Of a DNA stretch of 64,000 bases, positions 11,497 through 23,042 are shown one piece after another. The notes beneath the pieces were generated by a model. It was not told where the DNA came from and did not search any database. It worked only from the letters and a program-made list of their open reading frames with translations. The stretch is from Dastarcus helophoroides (Eukaryota > Arthropoda > Insecta > Coleoptera > Bothrideridae): assembly GCA_028583605.1 (NCBI GenBank), contig CM053328.1, positions 17,563,982-17,627,981 of the forward strand, read 5' to 3'. How positions within the stretch are numbered: position 1 is the first letter of the stretch; each line of letters starts with the position of its first letter. The position numbers and the translations under genes are program-made.

Positions 11497-11573
11497 GTCC
11501 ATATCGCACTCGAACGATTGAGGCACTCCGCCTTCGGCGTCGTGCTCAAACTTTGTTCTCGTGCGATATGGAC
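11497..11573. repeat. double hairpin: 13-bp outer arms around an inner GC hairpin
   Basis: The outer arms GTCCATATCGCAC and GTGCGATATGGAC are perfect inverses. The inner part folds as TTGAG-GCAC ... GTGC-TCAA around CGCC-TTC-GGCG. A similar architecture recurs at 18.41-18.49 and 19.14-19.22 kb. Confidence 0.65.
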
Positions 11574-11616
11574 ATCATATCCGCTCTTGTTGCACAAGCT
11601 ACTATTACAATTTTCA

Positions 11617-11765
11617 TTAAAATGATGAACTGATTTCTGAACATTTTTGCACCTTTTCGCATAAAATATCGTTACTCTTTTATTCTGTTGCTTAGCACCC
11701 TAAAAGTTTTACTAACTAAACTAGGCATCACAGTGCATAATTAATTAGTTTAAAGTGTTTAGAAT
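11617..11765 (+). repeat. dispersed repeat, second copy at 50.25-50.40 kb
   Basis: It shares 'cgca..ttttc.cataaaatatcgt.ac', 'attctg.tgcttag' and 'gttttactaact.aacta' with 50265-50400. It is non-coding, and its ends are not defined. Confidence 0.6.
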
Positions 11766-11978
11766 TGGATTTTTAGAAATAAATAGGTTGTATTTATTTA
11801 CCCCGGTTTTTATCCCACATGACCCTAAACTTTTTCAACATTTTGACTTGAAATTTAAAATGTTAGTATTTTATAAAGATTGCCAGTTTTTATTTCTAAA
11901 TTTAGTTTAATTCCAAAAAACTTTCCTCTCGAAATCTGAACATTGAACTTAAATATTTATTATTAATATTGAGGATAT

Positions 11979-12209
11979 TGTTGCAAGTTATCGGTTCGAA
12001 TGATTCATACGCTGTGAATTCACTAACACCGTTTAATTAACTAACTTATTCATTGAATTCTAACCAACCACTAATTAACTAACTAACTGACTCCACTGAA
12101 GAAAATGGAACGCTTATCTGCCGTTTGCTTTATTATTGCGGCCGGTTTCCCTTATCAGATTTTTCTAGAAAATTTCTGTCACTAAACTTTATAATTACTT
12201 TTCATTACA
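11979..12209 (-). mobile_element. shortened solo LTR of the gypsy family, minus orientation
   Basis: The reverse complement carries the LTR start, the 'ttctagaa...tgataaggg' block, the Not-like GC block and the 3' end 'cgaaccgataa'. The middle is deleted, leaving 231 bp. ATAT flanks both sides (11975-11978, 12210-12213), so the insertion boundaries survive despite the internal loss. Confidence 0.82.
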
Positions 12210-12213
12210 ATAT

Positions 12214-12726
12214 GATCAAAATTCCACCTTTTATTTTAAAATGGATAAAATATTAAAGAAAATAGGTGGTACAATCATGTTTATTTCAATAGTAAACTTC
12301 TTTTTAATTTTAAATGAAAGACTTATTAACAGAGGATTCAGGCAAAATATTTACTAACATGTAGTGTTTTTACTCCTTAATAAGGTCAGTGCAACAATAA
12401 TTGGTCAGTTAAGAAGTTTTTGTACAAAGAGGCATGTGATTTCTAAACTATTAATTTTTTATGAAAACTAAAAATGCATACAAAGGAGCCAAGCTTAATT
12501 GGTAGGCTTTATTAAAAAAAATATGCTTAAAACGAATCATAAATCATTAATAATTGACCAACAAGAACTAGTTCTTGACCAGGATTTTATCCAATACTTG
12601 ACAACTTAAACATAATAAAACATCATTTTAAATCAAACTTAATATGTATCTAGTAAAAAATAACAATAAAAATATATATTAACCAAAAAGTTAATCTTAT
12701 AATGAGATTTTTATTTCTTTTTAACT
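12214..12726. other. AT-rich stretch without recognised features
   Basis: No coding frame or repeat end is supported on either strand. Confidence 0.5.
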
Positions 12727-13168
12727 TTAATTTCTGGTTAATTTTCCTTTTCTTCGATTTTTCATTCTTCTTAAAAGAACTTTACACTGTTTTTTTATCT
12801 CTTTCTTAGTCTGAGCTTTTTCTTTCTCGTCATGATACCCCAATGATTTAAGTGAAGTTTTTGCATAGAATAGTTTTATTTACTTGTGCATTGCTTTTTT
12901 CAGGTGACTCCTTTGGCCAAAAAATTTGATTTATAAAAGCTGCACAATAAAATTACATGTTGTCTAACAGTAATAATCCACTCATTTTTTGTTCTTGATT
13001 TAAATTCATAAAATTTTTGCGAGGACCCAATGCAACACCTGTTTTTAAATATGATGCAAATCCAAATTCGTCGGAATTAAGAATTCTATTAGGATCATCT
13101 AAGGTATCCTCAGCATTTTCTTCAGTTAAATATGTTCCAATGAAATCAGGCTCGTATGGAGCCTATTC
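12727..13168 (-). pseudogene. pogo/jerky-like DDE transposase remnant
   Basis: Minus strand 13168-12953 is open and reads PYEPDFIGTYLTEENAED, then DPNRILNSDEFGF, then YLKTGVALGPRKNFM. The pattern 'dP.RI.N.DE.gF...pKtg.vl.prg.kn' is the first catalytic block of pogo-type transposases, with the first aspartate (SDE) present. A second short open stretch (about 12870-12727) is lysine/arginine-rich (KKEIKKQCKVLLRRMKNRRK) and would suit the basic C-terminal tail of such proteins. The rest of the DDE domain is missing. It is a different copy from the element at 60.3-63.1 kb. Dead remnant. Confidence 0.65.
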
Positions 13169-13385
13169 ATGGTTTATTTATAATTCAGCATGGCGTTAAC
13201 GAACTTCCTAGTGACGTTTTCAAAATACTGAAAACCATTTTTTTCGAGACATGCCAGTACGAAATATGTCAACACGATTAATATTTTGAGTAATATCACT
13301 TTAGTTTTTATTTTCTATCTTAGTTTTACAGGGTATAGTTTTAATGAGAGGAAAGAAACCCTTTTTAGCACCATTTTATCACTGC

Positions 13386-13962
13386 CATTTGAACCCTCGC
13401 TTACGCATGGTTTAGGTGGAATTTTACGAAAACGGGGCTTCCGGGTTGTTTAATAGTTTTAACGGCAAATTAAATTCGCTTTTGAGTAGTTTGAAGAATA
13501 AATTAGAGCGAACGGACAAGTCCGGTATTTACCAAATTTCCTATAAAGATTATCCTCAAAAGTACGTCGGGCAGACTAGACGATCTCTTGAAATCTGACT
13601 AAAGGAGCATTTGGCTCATTTGAGGTACAGAAGAACGGAGAAGTCAAGTGTTGTTTTACATGATTTTGAATTAGACCATAGGATAGATAATAATATTAAA
13701 CTGTTAAGAATAGTAAATAAGAATTCTATGTTAAATGCATGTGAAAGCTTAGCCTTCCATAAAGCTGGAGACAACCTTATGAATAGTTGCGCTGGGCCTT
13801 TAGGCCATTCATCTCTGTTAAAAGTAGTTACGGTTGATAGATAAGGAATTGTGACACTACGATGTGTATAATTAGATGCGTATGAGCGTTCGAATGCGGT
13901 CGATCATGCACGAAGTGAATATTCTTAGTATATAAGATTAATTTTAGGATTATGTGTTAGTC
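13386..13962 (+). pseudogene. Penelope-like GIY-YIG endonuclease fragment
   Basis: The frame reads SGIYQISYKD, then KYVGQTRRSLEI, a stop, then LKEHLAHLRYR, NACESLAFHKAG and a normal stop near 13842. GIY and YVG with the following Arg, the Glu of the LKEH block and the Asn of NACES are the conserved elements of the GIY-YIG nuclease found at the C-terminus of Penelope-like reverse transcriptases, where it nicks the target. The single stop replaces an arginine in RRSLEI-R (a CGA to TGA type change). RT is absent and the copy ends in the tail near 13962, before the ribozyme-like segment. It is one of at least three copies, with 2.6-3.7 and 41.1-41.7 kb. Confidence 0.85.
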
Positions 13963-15740
13963 CACGGGGGTTCTACTTTGGCACGAAATTCAAATATACT
14001 GTTTGTAGCGCCCTCCCACGCCGTGACCGGAACTACCGCCCATTTATACATATATATGTAAATTAAATATATGTGTATAGTTCCTAAATTTGTGTGCGGT
14101 GGCGTCTGAGAACGTAAACAAATTTAACTGTCATTGGATTTGGATGGAATGGAGGACGAGAACATCAGTCATCTTCGAGCAACTTTTTAAATAGTGTTGA
14201 AAATAAGGTAAGTGATCTCTGCGAGCATTACTAGTAAGTAGAAAATTTCATTTATTTGTGGAAGTGAAGTATCAATCGAAATGACATCCCCGACTTCGGA
14301 AAAAAAACTGCTGAATCCCAAGCTGCCGAAATGTTTACAGAAATGGCGACTATAACAATAAACAGTTTTGTGATTACCAAAAGCAAAAATAAAAAAAGGT
14401 AACACTTTAAAAAATAAGATTTAATGTAATCCGAATATACCCTGTTTGCACATTGACAAAGTTAATGATGCTAAAATTCACTTCTAACGTATTGTAAAAT
14501 ATCGGCAGGAATTTGTTGGATCGTTTGCTTAATAATATGTCAGAGTCTATTATATATGATACTTTCTTTCTAATGAGAATATTATTTTTACTACTTTACA
14601 GTGAAAATACAGTGATAAATAAATGTATCCAAAATATTTTACTACTGCCCGAACAAATGCCTCCAGATATTTGAAAAAATGTTAGAAATTTTATTGTCAA
14701 TATGGACTTTGTCAACATGCAAATGGAGCATACATGGACCTCGTTAACATTAAAAGCTACTTTTTTTTTTATTTTTGTCTTTGATGATTAGATATTCAAC
14801 CAAGGGATTCAAGATGTTTCATCTGAAAAAAAAAGAATTGAGGTTTTTTCTGACCTCCTGTAGTGAGCAAAATGTAAAACCGACTAAAATGTTGCAATCT
14901 TTTAAACAAAAATCGATCTGTTTCGGCAGGCACACCCCCTCGTAGTAAGAAAATTGTACCTTAAAAGGTGTCAAACTTTCAACAAAAATCAACCAGAAAT
15001 TATGTGGAAAAACTTTTCGCTGCTTTACTTGATTTATTTTAATTAAATTCACTATCCAGTATATTATGTTATCTGTATCATATTTAACTTTTAGCAGTTG
15101 AACTGATAAATATATTTTAAAATTATTACAAATATTTAAATATGAACTTATATACATGTATGAATATACATATTTAATAAAAATATTTAATGCTAAAGTG
15201 GCAGTTTATTTTTTTACACCTCATACTTGAAATTGTTTTGAAATTTCCATTCACGTTGGTCACTTTTGTTTAATCTTTAAAAACAGTAGTGCAATCCAAC
15301 TGAATGGACATTTCAAAACAGTTTAAAATTAATTTTGGATTTAAATTTATAAGCCGGTAATGCAGGGTAACTGCAACGTGGCTACAGTCGATAATACAGG
15401 TTTCTAATTTTATGGCAATAGTTCCGGTCCCTGCGTGGGATGGCCGTTTTCAAAATAAAAAGCATAGAGTTGACACTCTTAACCTTTCTCTATGTGTTAG
15501 TCATAAAGAAAGTATAATAGAGGGGAGGCAGCAATGCTACGCGTATGAATCAAATTTTGCCAGCCAGCGCCCGATGCGGACGACATCTGAACTAAAATGA
15601 CGGGAGCGGCAAATTCGAACGATTTATTTATTTATTTAATTTTTAAACTTTTACAAAATTTATGGATTGGAATTTAATGCAAATAAACAAATTGTAAAAA
15701 ATATAATTTATTTTCAAAAATATAAATAGCATTAACTAAT
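13963..15740. other. mostly AT-rich; possible inverted-ended element
   Basis: 'ccacgc.gtgaccggaacta' near 14020 and 'tagttccggtccctgcgtggg' near 15419 are imperfect inverses and may bound a ~1.4-kb element. Between them lies a possible exon end at 14207 and otherwise AT-rich DNA. The frames at 14819 and 15412 are not recognised. Confidence 0.3.
14090..14207 (+). other. possible non-coding exon ending in a consensus splice donor
   Basis: A moderately GC-rich segment ends AAATAAG, followed by GTAAGTGATC at 14208, a strong donor. All three frames have stops just before it, so it could only be a 5' untranslated exon. No acceptor or downstream coding exon was found. Confidence 0.2.
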
Positions 15741-15802
15741 GGATTTACACAACAAGAGTTGATTTTTGCCCCATCGAGGCCGAAAAGACGTGGGGATCTC
15801 AC

Positions 15803-15909
15803 CCTATTTGCCCACTCAGTGAATAATTCCGGATATTTTTCGGAAATCGATGCCTCTTGGATAATTTATCCAAACAATCCGGAACGCAATACGCATTTTT
15901 TCTAGACAT
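15803..15909 (-). pseudogene. THAP-like zinc-finger first exon, frameshifted
   Basis: From an ATG at 15909 the minus strand reads MSRKNAYCVPDCLDKLSKR, then HRFPKN. After a one-base phase change it continues PELFTEWANR and meets GTGAGA, a good splice donor. An N-terminal Met a few residues before C-x2-C, then 'HrFPk' and an invariant Trp is the start of a THAP domain (C2CH DNA-binding finger of host regulators and P-element transposases). The second CxxH half would be in another exon and was not found. The frameshift means a pseudogene, a transposon relic or a sequence error. Confidence 0.4.
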
Positions 15910-16320
15910 TTTAATAAGTTTGCCTGTAAATATTCATTTTGGTTTGAACAGTTTTGCTAAAAAACTTATTTTTACCTACCAAGAATCTAATGAAATGTTG
16001 ATTAAAATCAAAACTAAATATTTAACACAATTGTTCTAAAAAACACTATATTACTACAAAAACACTAGTACACTAAAAAAAACACAAAAATTAAACACAA
16101 ATCTTAACAAAAAAACCGAAGAATTCGAAGGAAAATGGCGGAATGGTTTCCTTTTCTTTATAACAACTTCTTGTTGTCTTGTAAAATGTAAACAAAACAA
16201 TCAAGTGCGCATCAGAAAATGACAACGCCACTGACAGCAGCGCTTTTGCGTACGCCATCGTTTCTAAAATTTATGGTCCAGCGTTTTCTAAATTAGAGAA
16301 ATCTCTATTTTATTTTCTTT
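15910..16320. other. AT-rich, with a short GC-richer block near 16.2 kb
   Basis: On the minus strand this would be the 5' side of the THAP-like exon. It contains 'acgatggcgtacgcaaaagc' and a stretch free of repeats, compatible with a leader, but no promoter motif is clear. Confidence 0.25.
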
Positions 16321-16324
16321 ATAC

Positions 16325-16480
16325 TTTATGGTGTGAGTATCTCTCTGAAGATCGAAACGCGTTAGAGCAACCTTTGTTGTGTTTTTTAATCTTTCTTGGC
16401 TTCGGGGGTCAAGATTTGTATTTCAATTTTTGAAGATAACCAACGATCAGTCCGTTGAACTAAAGCTAAGGTAACCAACA
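16325..16480 (+). mobile_element. Penelope-like 3' tail fragment
   Basis: It carries 'tctctctgaagatcgaaacgcgttagagcaacc', interrupted here as CTGAAGAT then CGAAACGCG, followed by TTTTTTAATCTTTCTTGG and the 'gaagataaccaa' end block. The ribozyme-like motif has lost its whole central stem, so it cannot fold. Confidence 0.75.
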
Positions 16481-17250
16481 AAACGTTATAGATTCCTTAT
16501 TTGCAAGCATTAAAGACATTCTGGTCGATTATTGGGTGTTGGTCAACTATTGGTACACTGACCCTACACCTGAATTTCTGTGCCATTTGTCATTTGTATT
16601 CGCCAAATACAAAATAACACAGGCATGTTATACATTATGCACAACCCAGTAAAAACAAGGCAATGAAATGTAGCGGATTTCCAAGCTGTTCCAATTAATT
16701 ACAATTAAAATCACTGGTATTATTTAATTATGTTATGTCTTCGCAAATTAGAGTTATTTTATGGTTAATTGTTTGCTGTAATAAACTTTTTATCCGAAAC
16801 TAATCCGAACAAAACATAATCTGTTAATTATACCTACACAGAGTTTGAAATTACTATATTTTTAGAGTCTTTTATGTTGCAAATTTTTTTGTCGAATTGT
16901 TGGCTCTTTTGTAATTGCACAATCCTTGGTTTGGCTGTTTTGAGAGGGCCAAAGCCCTAAATATAATTGTACTTTGGGCTTTGGTTGTTTAAAATGTCCA
17001 ATCCTAGGGTTAGGTAAAAGTCGCCTATTTGTCGTCTTCGAGCTTTGCGTTCAACATATCAGAGTGAGTCATTAGTGCGGCAATGCCATGTAGCTCCTAG
17101 AATGTTTTTGATAAGATCAATATTTTTTGCAAAAAGGTACTTTAGCATGTGATGGACATTTTAAAATTATTTTTTACTACACAGGATGGACAGATACGCG
17201 GTTGTGCACTAAAGTTGCTTTTTTTTAAGTTATTACCTTGTAGATTATTT
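16481..17250. other. no recognised features
   Basis: Moderately AT-rich DNA without repeats shared inside the window and without coding support. Confidence 0.4.
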
Positions 17251-17254
17251 TTCT

Positions 17255-17350
17255 AGAGACCCACCGAAGTTTCGGTTTCGGTTCTGGTTTCGGCTAGTTT
17301 CGGCCAAAAACTCCGGTTGCCGCCGCAGTTTTGGCTTAGCCGAAATATCG
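17255..17350 (+). repeat. TTTCGGTTTCGG-rich transposon end
   Basis: AGAGACCCACCGAAG followed by repeats of TTTCGG resembles the subterminal structure of hAT-type elements and of the element at 31.0-35.8 kb. A related TTTCGGTTTCG / GGCCGAAAT block is at 20.09-20.15 kb, but a matching inverted end and target duplication were not found. Confidence 0.35.
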
Positions 17351-17429
17351 AGTTTTTTAGTTTAGGTACAGGATTAGTCTTATTAAATAGACCCCCATCT
17401 ATTTTGTTTAGTATTGACTATTTTTAAGA

Positions 17430-17795
17430 TTTGACAACGCAATCCCACATAGTTTTTCTTGAATTTCTTATTAAAAAATGTATTTTGTTTATTAATTTTA
17501 TTTAATATTTTTGCGACCTAGTTTGGAAATATTTAAATTTTTATTAATAAATGTTGACAATATTCTAAAACATTTTCTGAAATATAACTACGAGATATCC
17601 AAATGTGTTTAAAACGTCTCCTCATGACGGTTGACAAAAAATAGGTTACGTAGTCATATTTTAAAAAATGTTTTAGAATATTGCCAATATTTATTAATAA
17701 AAATTTAAATATTTTCAAGCTGGGTCGCAGAAATGTTAAATAAAATTAATAAACATAATGTTTCCAATCAATAAGAGTCCACCATGAAGAATAAA
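17430..17795. mobile_element. foldback MITE family FB1, shortened copy
   Basis: The two arms (about 17485-17580 and 17640-17770) are inverses: 'ttggaaatatttaaatttttatta' with its complement, and 'gttgacaatattctaaaac' with 'ttttagaatattgccaat'. Other copies are at 47.29-47.80 and 57.53-58.10 kb. It is non-coding. Confidence 0.7.
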
Positions 17796-17799
17796 ATAG

Positions 17800-18620
17800 T
17801 ATATTCTACAACAAGTTGTGGAATATGCCATTCCAAACGTGTTGTAGACTATACTTTCTCTAACAAGATTATAGAAAAATCCCTAAATGTTCATAAAATC
17901 CTTCAAAATAGATTACAAATTTGAGACGCGAGGCTTTCAATAAATACTTTAATTGTTACATGTAACCATAGCAACAAAAACAAATTACTTGATATCCCGC
18001 CCTAAAATGAACCTAAACAGCTTTTGATTCGTCGAAAGCCGTGGTAGAATATTAATTTTTCCAACGCTATTATAGAAACTGCACATTCTATAACTATAAA
18101 TTGTGATGGAACAAATGTCATTTCAGCACCCATTCAGAATACTCGTAATTCTACACACCGTTTAGAATATTCATATTCTAACACGGCTTTCGGCGAATCA
18201 GAAGCCGTTTAGGTTCATTTTAGGGCGACATATCAAGTAATTTGTTTTTGTTACTATGGTTACATGTAATAATTAAGGTATTTATTTAAAGCGTCGTGTT
18301 TCAAAATTGTAATCTGTTTTGAAGTTTTTTATGAATATTTAGGTGTTTTTCTATTCTATTCTATTCTATTTTGTTAGAGAAAGTATAGTCTACAACACGT
18401 TTGGAATGGCATATCCCACACTCGCGAAACCGTAACCCTCGCCTGCGGCTCGGGTTACAAACTTTTCGCTCGTGTGGAATATGCGCAATTCCACAACTTA
18501 TTCTAGAATAAACTATTTCTAAACGGTATGTAGAATTCCAAATATTCTGAACGGGTTCTGGAATGACATTTGTTCCATCACAATTTTTAGTCACAGAATG
18601 TGCAGTTTCTATAATAGTAT
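17800..18620. repeat. long palindromic element with ~200-bp arms
   Basis: About 17865-18060 is the inverse of about 18170-18370; shared blocks include 'acatgtaaccatag.aacaaaaacaaatta', 'cgccctaaaatgaacctaaac' and 'tcg.cgaaagccgtg'. A further inner pair is 'gaacaaatgtcatt' with 'aatgacatttgttc'. It is flanked by the GC hairpin at 18.41-18.49 kb and includes a (CTATT)n run near 18353. No coding. Confidence 0.65.
18410..18490. repeat. GC-rich double hairpin, copy 1
   Basis: CCACACTCGCGAAAC ... GCTCGTGTGG encloses CTCGCCTGCGGCTCG. An almost identical block is at 19140-19217 as part of a direct repeat. The layout matches the hairpin at 11497-11573. Confidence 0.6.
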
Positions 18621-19049
18621 TAGAGAAAATGTATTCTAGTGTATAAGTACAGGGTGAACGAATAGTAAGTCTGTTTTTTTCTTATGGAACATCCTATATA
18701 TTTTTACAGCTTTAACTTCTACAAGTTCTCCAGAATCCAAATTTATATGATTGCTGTGCAGGATTAGAACTATTTCACTCCTCACCATTGGGGTTTTGTA
18801 AACTATCGCAGATACAGAATCGGTTAAATTACAAAGAAGTTGCCTAATTTTCATAGTAATATTTTTGTTTTTTTCAATTTACTTACCATTTCTTTAACAT
18901 TTCCGGTCAATAAGGGTCTACCATGAAAGGTAATATTTTTATGAAAACAGATTCGAAATATCTCATTTGTTTTCTGAAATATTTTGAAAAAACTGAAATT
19001 CTTCAATTTCTATTTTTTTAAAGTTATTTAATTAAGGCCTGGCGTTTCA

Positions 19050-19220
19050 AATTTGTAATCTATTTTGAAGATTTTTATGAACATTTGGTGTTTTTTTTAT
19101 AATCTTATTGGAGAAAGTATAGTGTACAACATGTTTGGAATGGCATATTCCACACTCGCGAAACTGTAACCCTCGCCTGCGGCTCGCACTACAAAATTTT
19201 CGCTCGTGTGGAATATGCGC
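19050..19220 (+). repeat. direct repeat of 18.28-18.49 kb, with hairpin copy 2
   Basis: It shares 'gcgt.gtttcaaa.ttgtaatct.ttttgaag', 'gagaaagtatagt.tacaac' and the CTCGCCTGCGGCTCG hairpin. It is a second, partial copy of the palindromic element's right half. Confidence 0.65.
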
Positions 19221-21177
19221 CATAACTCGTTGTAAAATATATTATTTCATGATAAATAAGGCGCTACATTGACAATATACATTCTACACCTTTCTGAAAC
19301 TATGCAATAAATGCATCTTAAACGACTGTTCTCATGTAGAAAAGGCCTTATAACACGATCAAATAAAACATAGTTTCAGTTTTTATACTTATTTATTACT
19401 AATAATAATAAATTAGGTTATAATTGTATTATAAAAGATGATTCTAAAAGTAGTACCATAAATTCAGATTCGTATTTTAGAGCCCAAAATAAGACGAAAA
19501 GTAAAACGCTTCATTTCCCAGTTACAGGGTGTGGAAGGTTAGATTCTGATTAAATTTTTTAATTAATATTTGCGAAACGTTTACAAATAATTGAATGAAA
19601 TTTGGCACACATGTACATAATTTCATGCTACTAGATGCACCGGTGTGGTCTGTGCGTTGTATGTCAGTTGGTGCTTAGGAATTTATCAAGTAGAGGTATT
19701 ATTACTTATTGTTAGCTAAAATTAAAACTAAATTTTGCTAAATAAGATAAACGAAAAATGTTGATAAAAATACTCTCTTTGTTCAGAAGCTTCTAGAAAG
19801 GGAAAATTTTTAAGGTTAAAGATCAAAATTTCCCTCGAAATTTATTTTAACACTCTGATTTCGTTTTAAGATTTCCAAAACTATTTTTTTGATTTTCTAA
19901 AATATTGGTATTTCAAACCTAAGATGTTATCTCATTTTTTTTTTAAATTTAAATATTCATTTCTAAAGTTCTTACTGCTTTTGAAATTTAAAGTTTAGAT
20001 TTTTCAAAAACTTTAAAAATTCAAGTTTAAACTCAAAAATTAAAGTTTTGTTTTATTTGTAAGTGTATACTAATATAATTTTCATAAGTTTCGATTTCGG
20101 TTTCGTTTTCGGCCGAAATCAAAGTAAAAGCCGAAATTCGGTTTCGGATAATGATAAATAGATTTTGAAATATTTAGAGAAAGAACATAAAAATTGAGTC
20201 TGATTTAAAATCTCGCCAGGAAAGACGGAAATACCCAAATAATTTTTGTTAGTACAGGTGATTTAGGTATATCCTTATCTCAAAAAATACTGTAATATTA
20301 AGATAGCGTTTGCTATTTTACAATGTGATAAGTAAACACAAAATGGACGTTTTCTCAGAAAACTCAAATAGCACACCCTGTATATTATTTTTTATTTTAT
20401 TGCGCAGCAATTATGCTTTCTTTTAATATAAATGTTGCTGGTCTAGCATTTATAGCTTGAGAGTTATTTGATTTTAAATTTGAAAAAAATATTCGATATT
20501 GTATTTGTAAAATGTATCTCTAATTGAAATTGTTGGAAATTCATTTCTTAGCGGTAACGAAAAACACAAATAAATAAACTTTATAATGCATATTTTCAAA
20601 AAAAAGTTTACGAAATAAATGCGACATGCTCTCCCCCACTGCAGTTTTATCAAGCCTGGATATTGTACAAGTGTAATTGTACAATTATAATTTCACCAGT
20701 ATATGGTTAACTTACTCTCTCTTTGGAAATATGCCCGAGAAAATTTATTTTTTAATGTTTTTTATTACACTGGAGTGTAACTACGTTTGTTTTATTAATT
20801 TTTTTGACCAAAACAAAATTAAAAGATACAGAGAACATAGAATGTTTTCGTAGATTCATAAATTTTGGTTTAGATGATAACCGGCATCCAAGCCAATAAA
20901 TTTTCTAAACTAAAGTAAATATTTTGAAAATATGAAATTTAAATGGTTAAAATTAGTATCTTGCCTTAAATTAGTATATTTTAAATAAACTATTTATATT
21001 TGGGTCGAAAATATATCCGTAATAAGGCATTTTAATAAAATAAATAAAAGAATTTCAATTTTATAAATTTAAAATTAAATTCTTTCCAAACTATAAGAAT
21101 TAGCCCAACAGATCTTAATATCAAAACAATGTTTAGCTGATGCTTAACAAAAATAAAAACAGTGTGTCTTATTTAAA
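19221..21177. other. AT-rich, fragments of CACCCTGTA-type MITEs
   Basis: CACCCTGTATA near 20384 and TACAGGGTG words near 19523 are ends of common insect MITEs, but whole elements cannot be delimited. TTTCGG repeats lie at 20.09-20.15 kb. No gene is seen. Confidence 0.35.
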
Positions 21178-21418
21178 TTTTTTGAAAATTGAAATACAAA
21201 TCCTGTCCTCTGAAACCCAGAAAGATTAAAAAACACAACAACATAGCCAGATATCACCTTCAGAGAGACACTCACAATCACTATCTCTGAAGATGATAGC
21301 TTGGCTATCAAAAGGCGTTAGAGCAACCATTGTTGTGTTTTTTAATCTTTCTTGGTTTCAGGGGACCAGATTTTTATTTCAGTTTTTGAAGATAACAAAG
21401 GACCAGCCCGCTCCACCA
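21178..21418. mobile_element. Penelope-like tail as an inverted pair
   Basis: The left half is the tail in reverse (ATTGAAATACAAATCCTGTCC, CCAGAAAGATTAAAAAACAC, damaged CTTCAGAGAGA). The right half is the tail forwards (CTCTGAAGATGATAGCTTGG, CTATCAAAAGGCGTTAGAG, TTTTTTAATCTTTCTTGG, GAAGATAACAAAGGACCAG). The head-to-head form is typical of 5'-inverted copies made by target-primed reverse transcription. In the right half GAAA has become AAAA, while the 6-bp stem GATAGC/GCTATC is intact. Confidence 0.75.
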
Positions 21419-23042
21419 AAAAAGAATAATAATAAATTGTTTGAGTAAAATGTCACTTTGCGCTTGCTAATCACCTTGTATAACAGCAAACTTTATTTAA
21501 ATAACATGACAGCATTTTCTAATAAAAGGATATATTGAGATATTCTTTACTAAAAATAAAATTAGTTGGGTGTTTCCTCCTTTTCAAACAAGATTCTAAA
21601 TTAGACTCAATTTTCATGTATTTTTTTCTAAATATCTCAGAAATTATTAATCTCAGACTCATAAGACTTCATATCATTTTACTCAACATTTTATAGCCAA
21701 TTTAAATATGCAAAAATATACAGGGTGTTTCCTTTACAAAAGGGCAACTTTAGTGCACCCCACTATTTAACATGTTTAGTAAAAAAATAGTATTAGTAGT
21801 AGTGTATCTTTGTACCAAAAAGATTTTTATTATCGAAGAAATAATTTAGGATCTACAGACTATACCCTACCCTAAAATATAGAAATTTCGGTCTTCAATT
21901 ACATTTTGAATTTAAGGTAAAACTCGATTTTTCACTAAAAATGTCGTCCCTGTTCTCTACATTTTGAAATAAAATTCAGATGCAGAACATCGTTATTAAT
22001 TAGAGTTTTTTTTGGAAATTGGGGTATTAAACTCGTTTATTTTCATAAATTTCGAACTTTTCAGAAAATTCCATTTTTGCTATTAACACTTTGAATTTGC
22101 ATTTTTAATTATTGTTTATTTATTATTTTTTAATTCTTCAACTTTCAAACTAAATATTTCGGCTTATCTTGACATATTGATTTTTTTCAAATCCTCGTTT
22201 TCAATTTCGACATAAGTACTGCTTTTTTTCGATAATTTGCGTTTAAACTTGAATCTTTTTATAAATATCGATTTTCAATCATTTTTTGAAACGCTTACCT
22301 CAATTTTGAAAATATTTGCAAATTTTTAAATTTTCATATTTCGTCACGATTCAAATGCAACACTGGTTCACAAGACTTTATGGATGTACGATTGAAAATA
22401 AAGTCAAAACAAGAGTCCGCACGACATTAGACAATAGACTGATTTTTGCTCTAAAAAATAATAACATTAAATTTGGGCGTAGAGTTCATTTCAGATAAAT
22501 CTGCATCATAGGCACTGAACTTTTAATTTTGTAGTGACAATAAAAAGATCTAATAGTAATATTTAGACGCCGTTGTGTGGCAGCGCTGTAACATTTCTTA
22601 ATGATGATCTGTGTTCTTAAAATCTTAACCTAAAGATCATTAAATATTTTGATTTGTTGTCGGTTGTTTTAAGAGTGACTCTTTTATATTTTACGTCAAT
22701 TTCTGCTGAAAATTATTAACTTATTAATAATGGTAATAAACATAATACGGAAAATATTTAGTCCAATTATTTCTGCCAAACAAACCCTGAAATATAGGCA
22801 ACACATTAATCATGAAAATGCTTAGTCGTAAAGACAACTTTATTTCTAGTGATTTTTTTAGTAACTTATCTAAAGGTTATATACTTCATGACCTACTCTT
22901 AAACTCTTAAATTGACTATATATGTAAAATAAATTGAAAACAGGAAGAGAAACCAATAACAACATTTCGTTCTTAATACAACTTATCAGTAATTGCTTTA
23001 TGATGTACATGATTCTAAAGGCAATTCAAATTCTCTGAAAAG
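21419..23042. other. AT-rich, no recognised gene
   Basis: TACAGGGTGTTTCC at 21719 is the end of a MITE of unknown extent. The 60-codon frame at 22316 is not recognised. Confidence 0.4.

Noticed and set aside
17255..20155. One large hAT element between the two TTTCGG-rich blocks
   Set aside because: No matching inverted termini or 8-bp duplication could be found.
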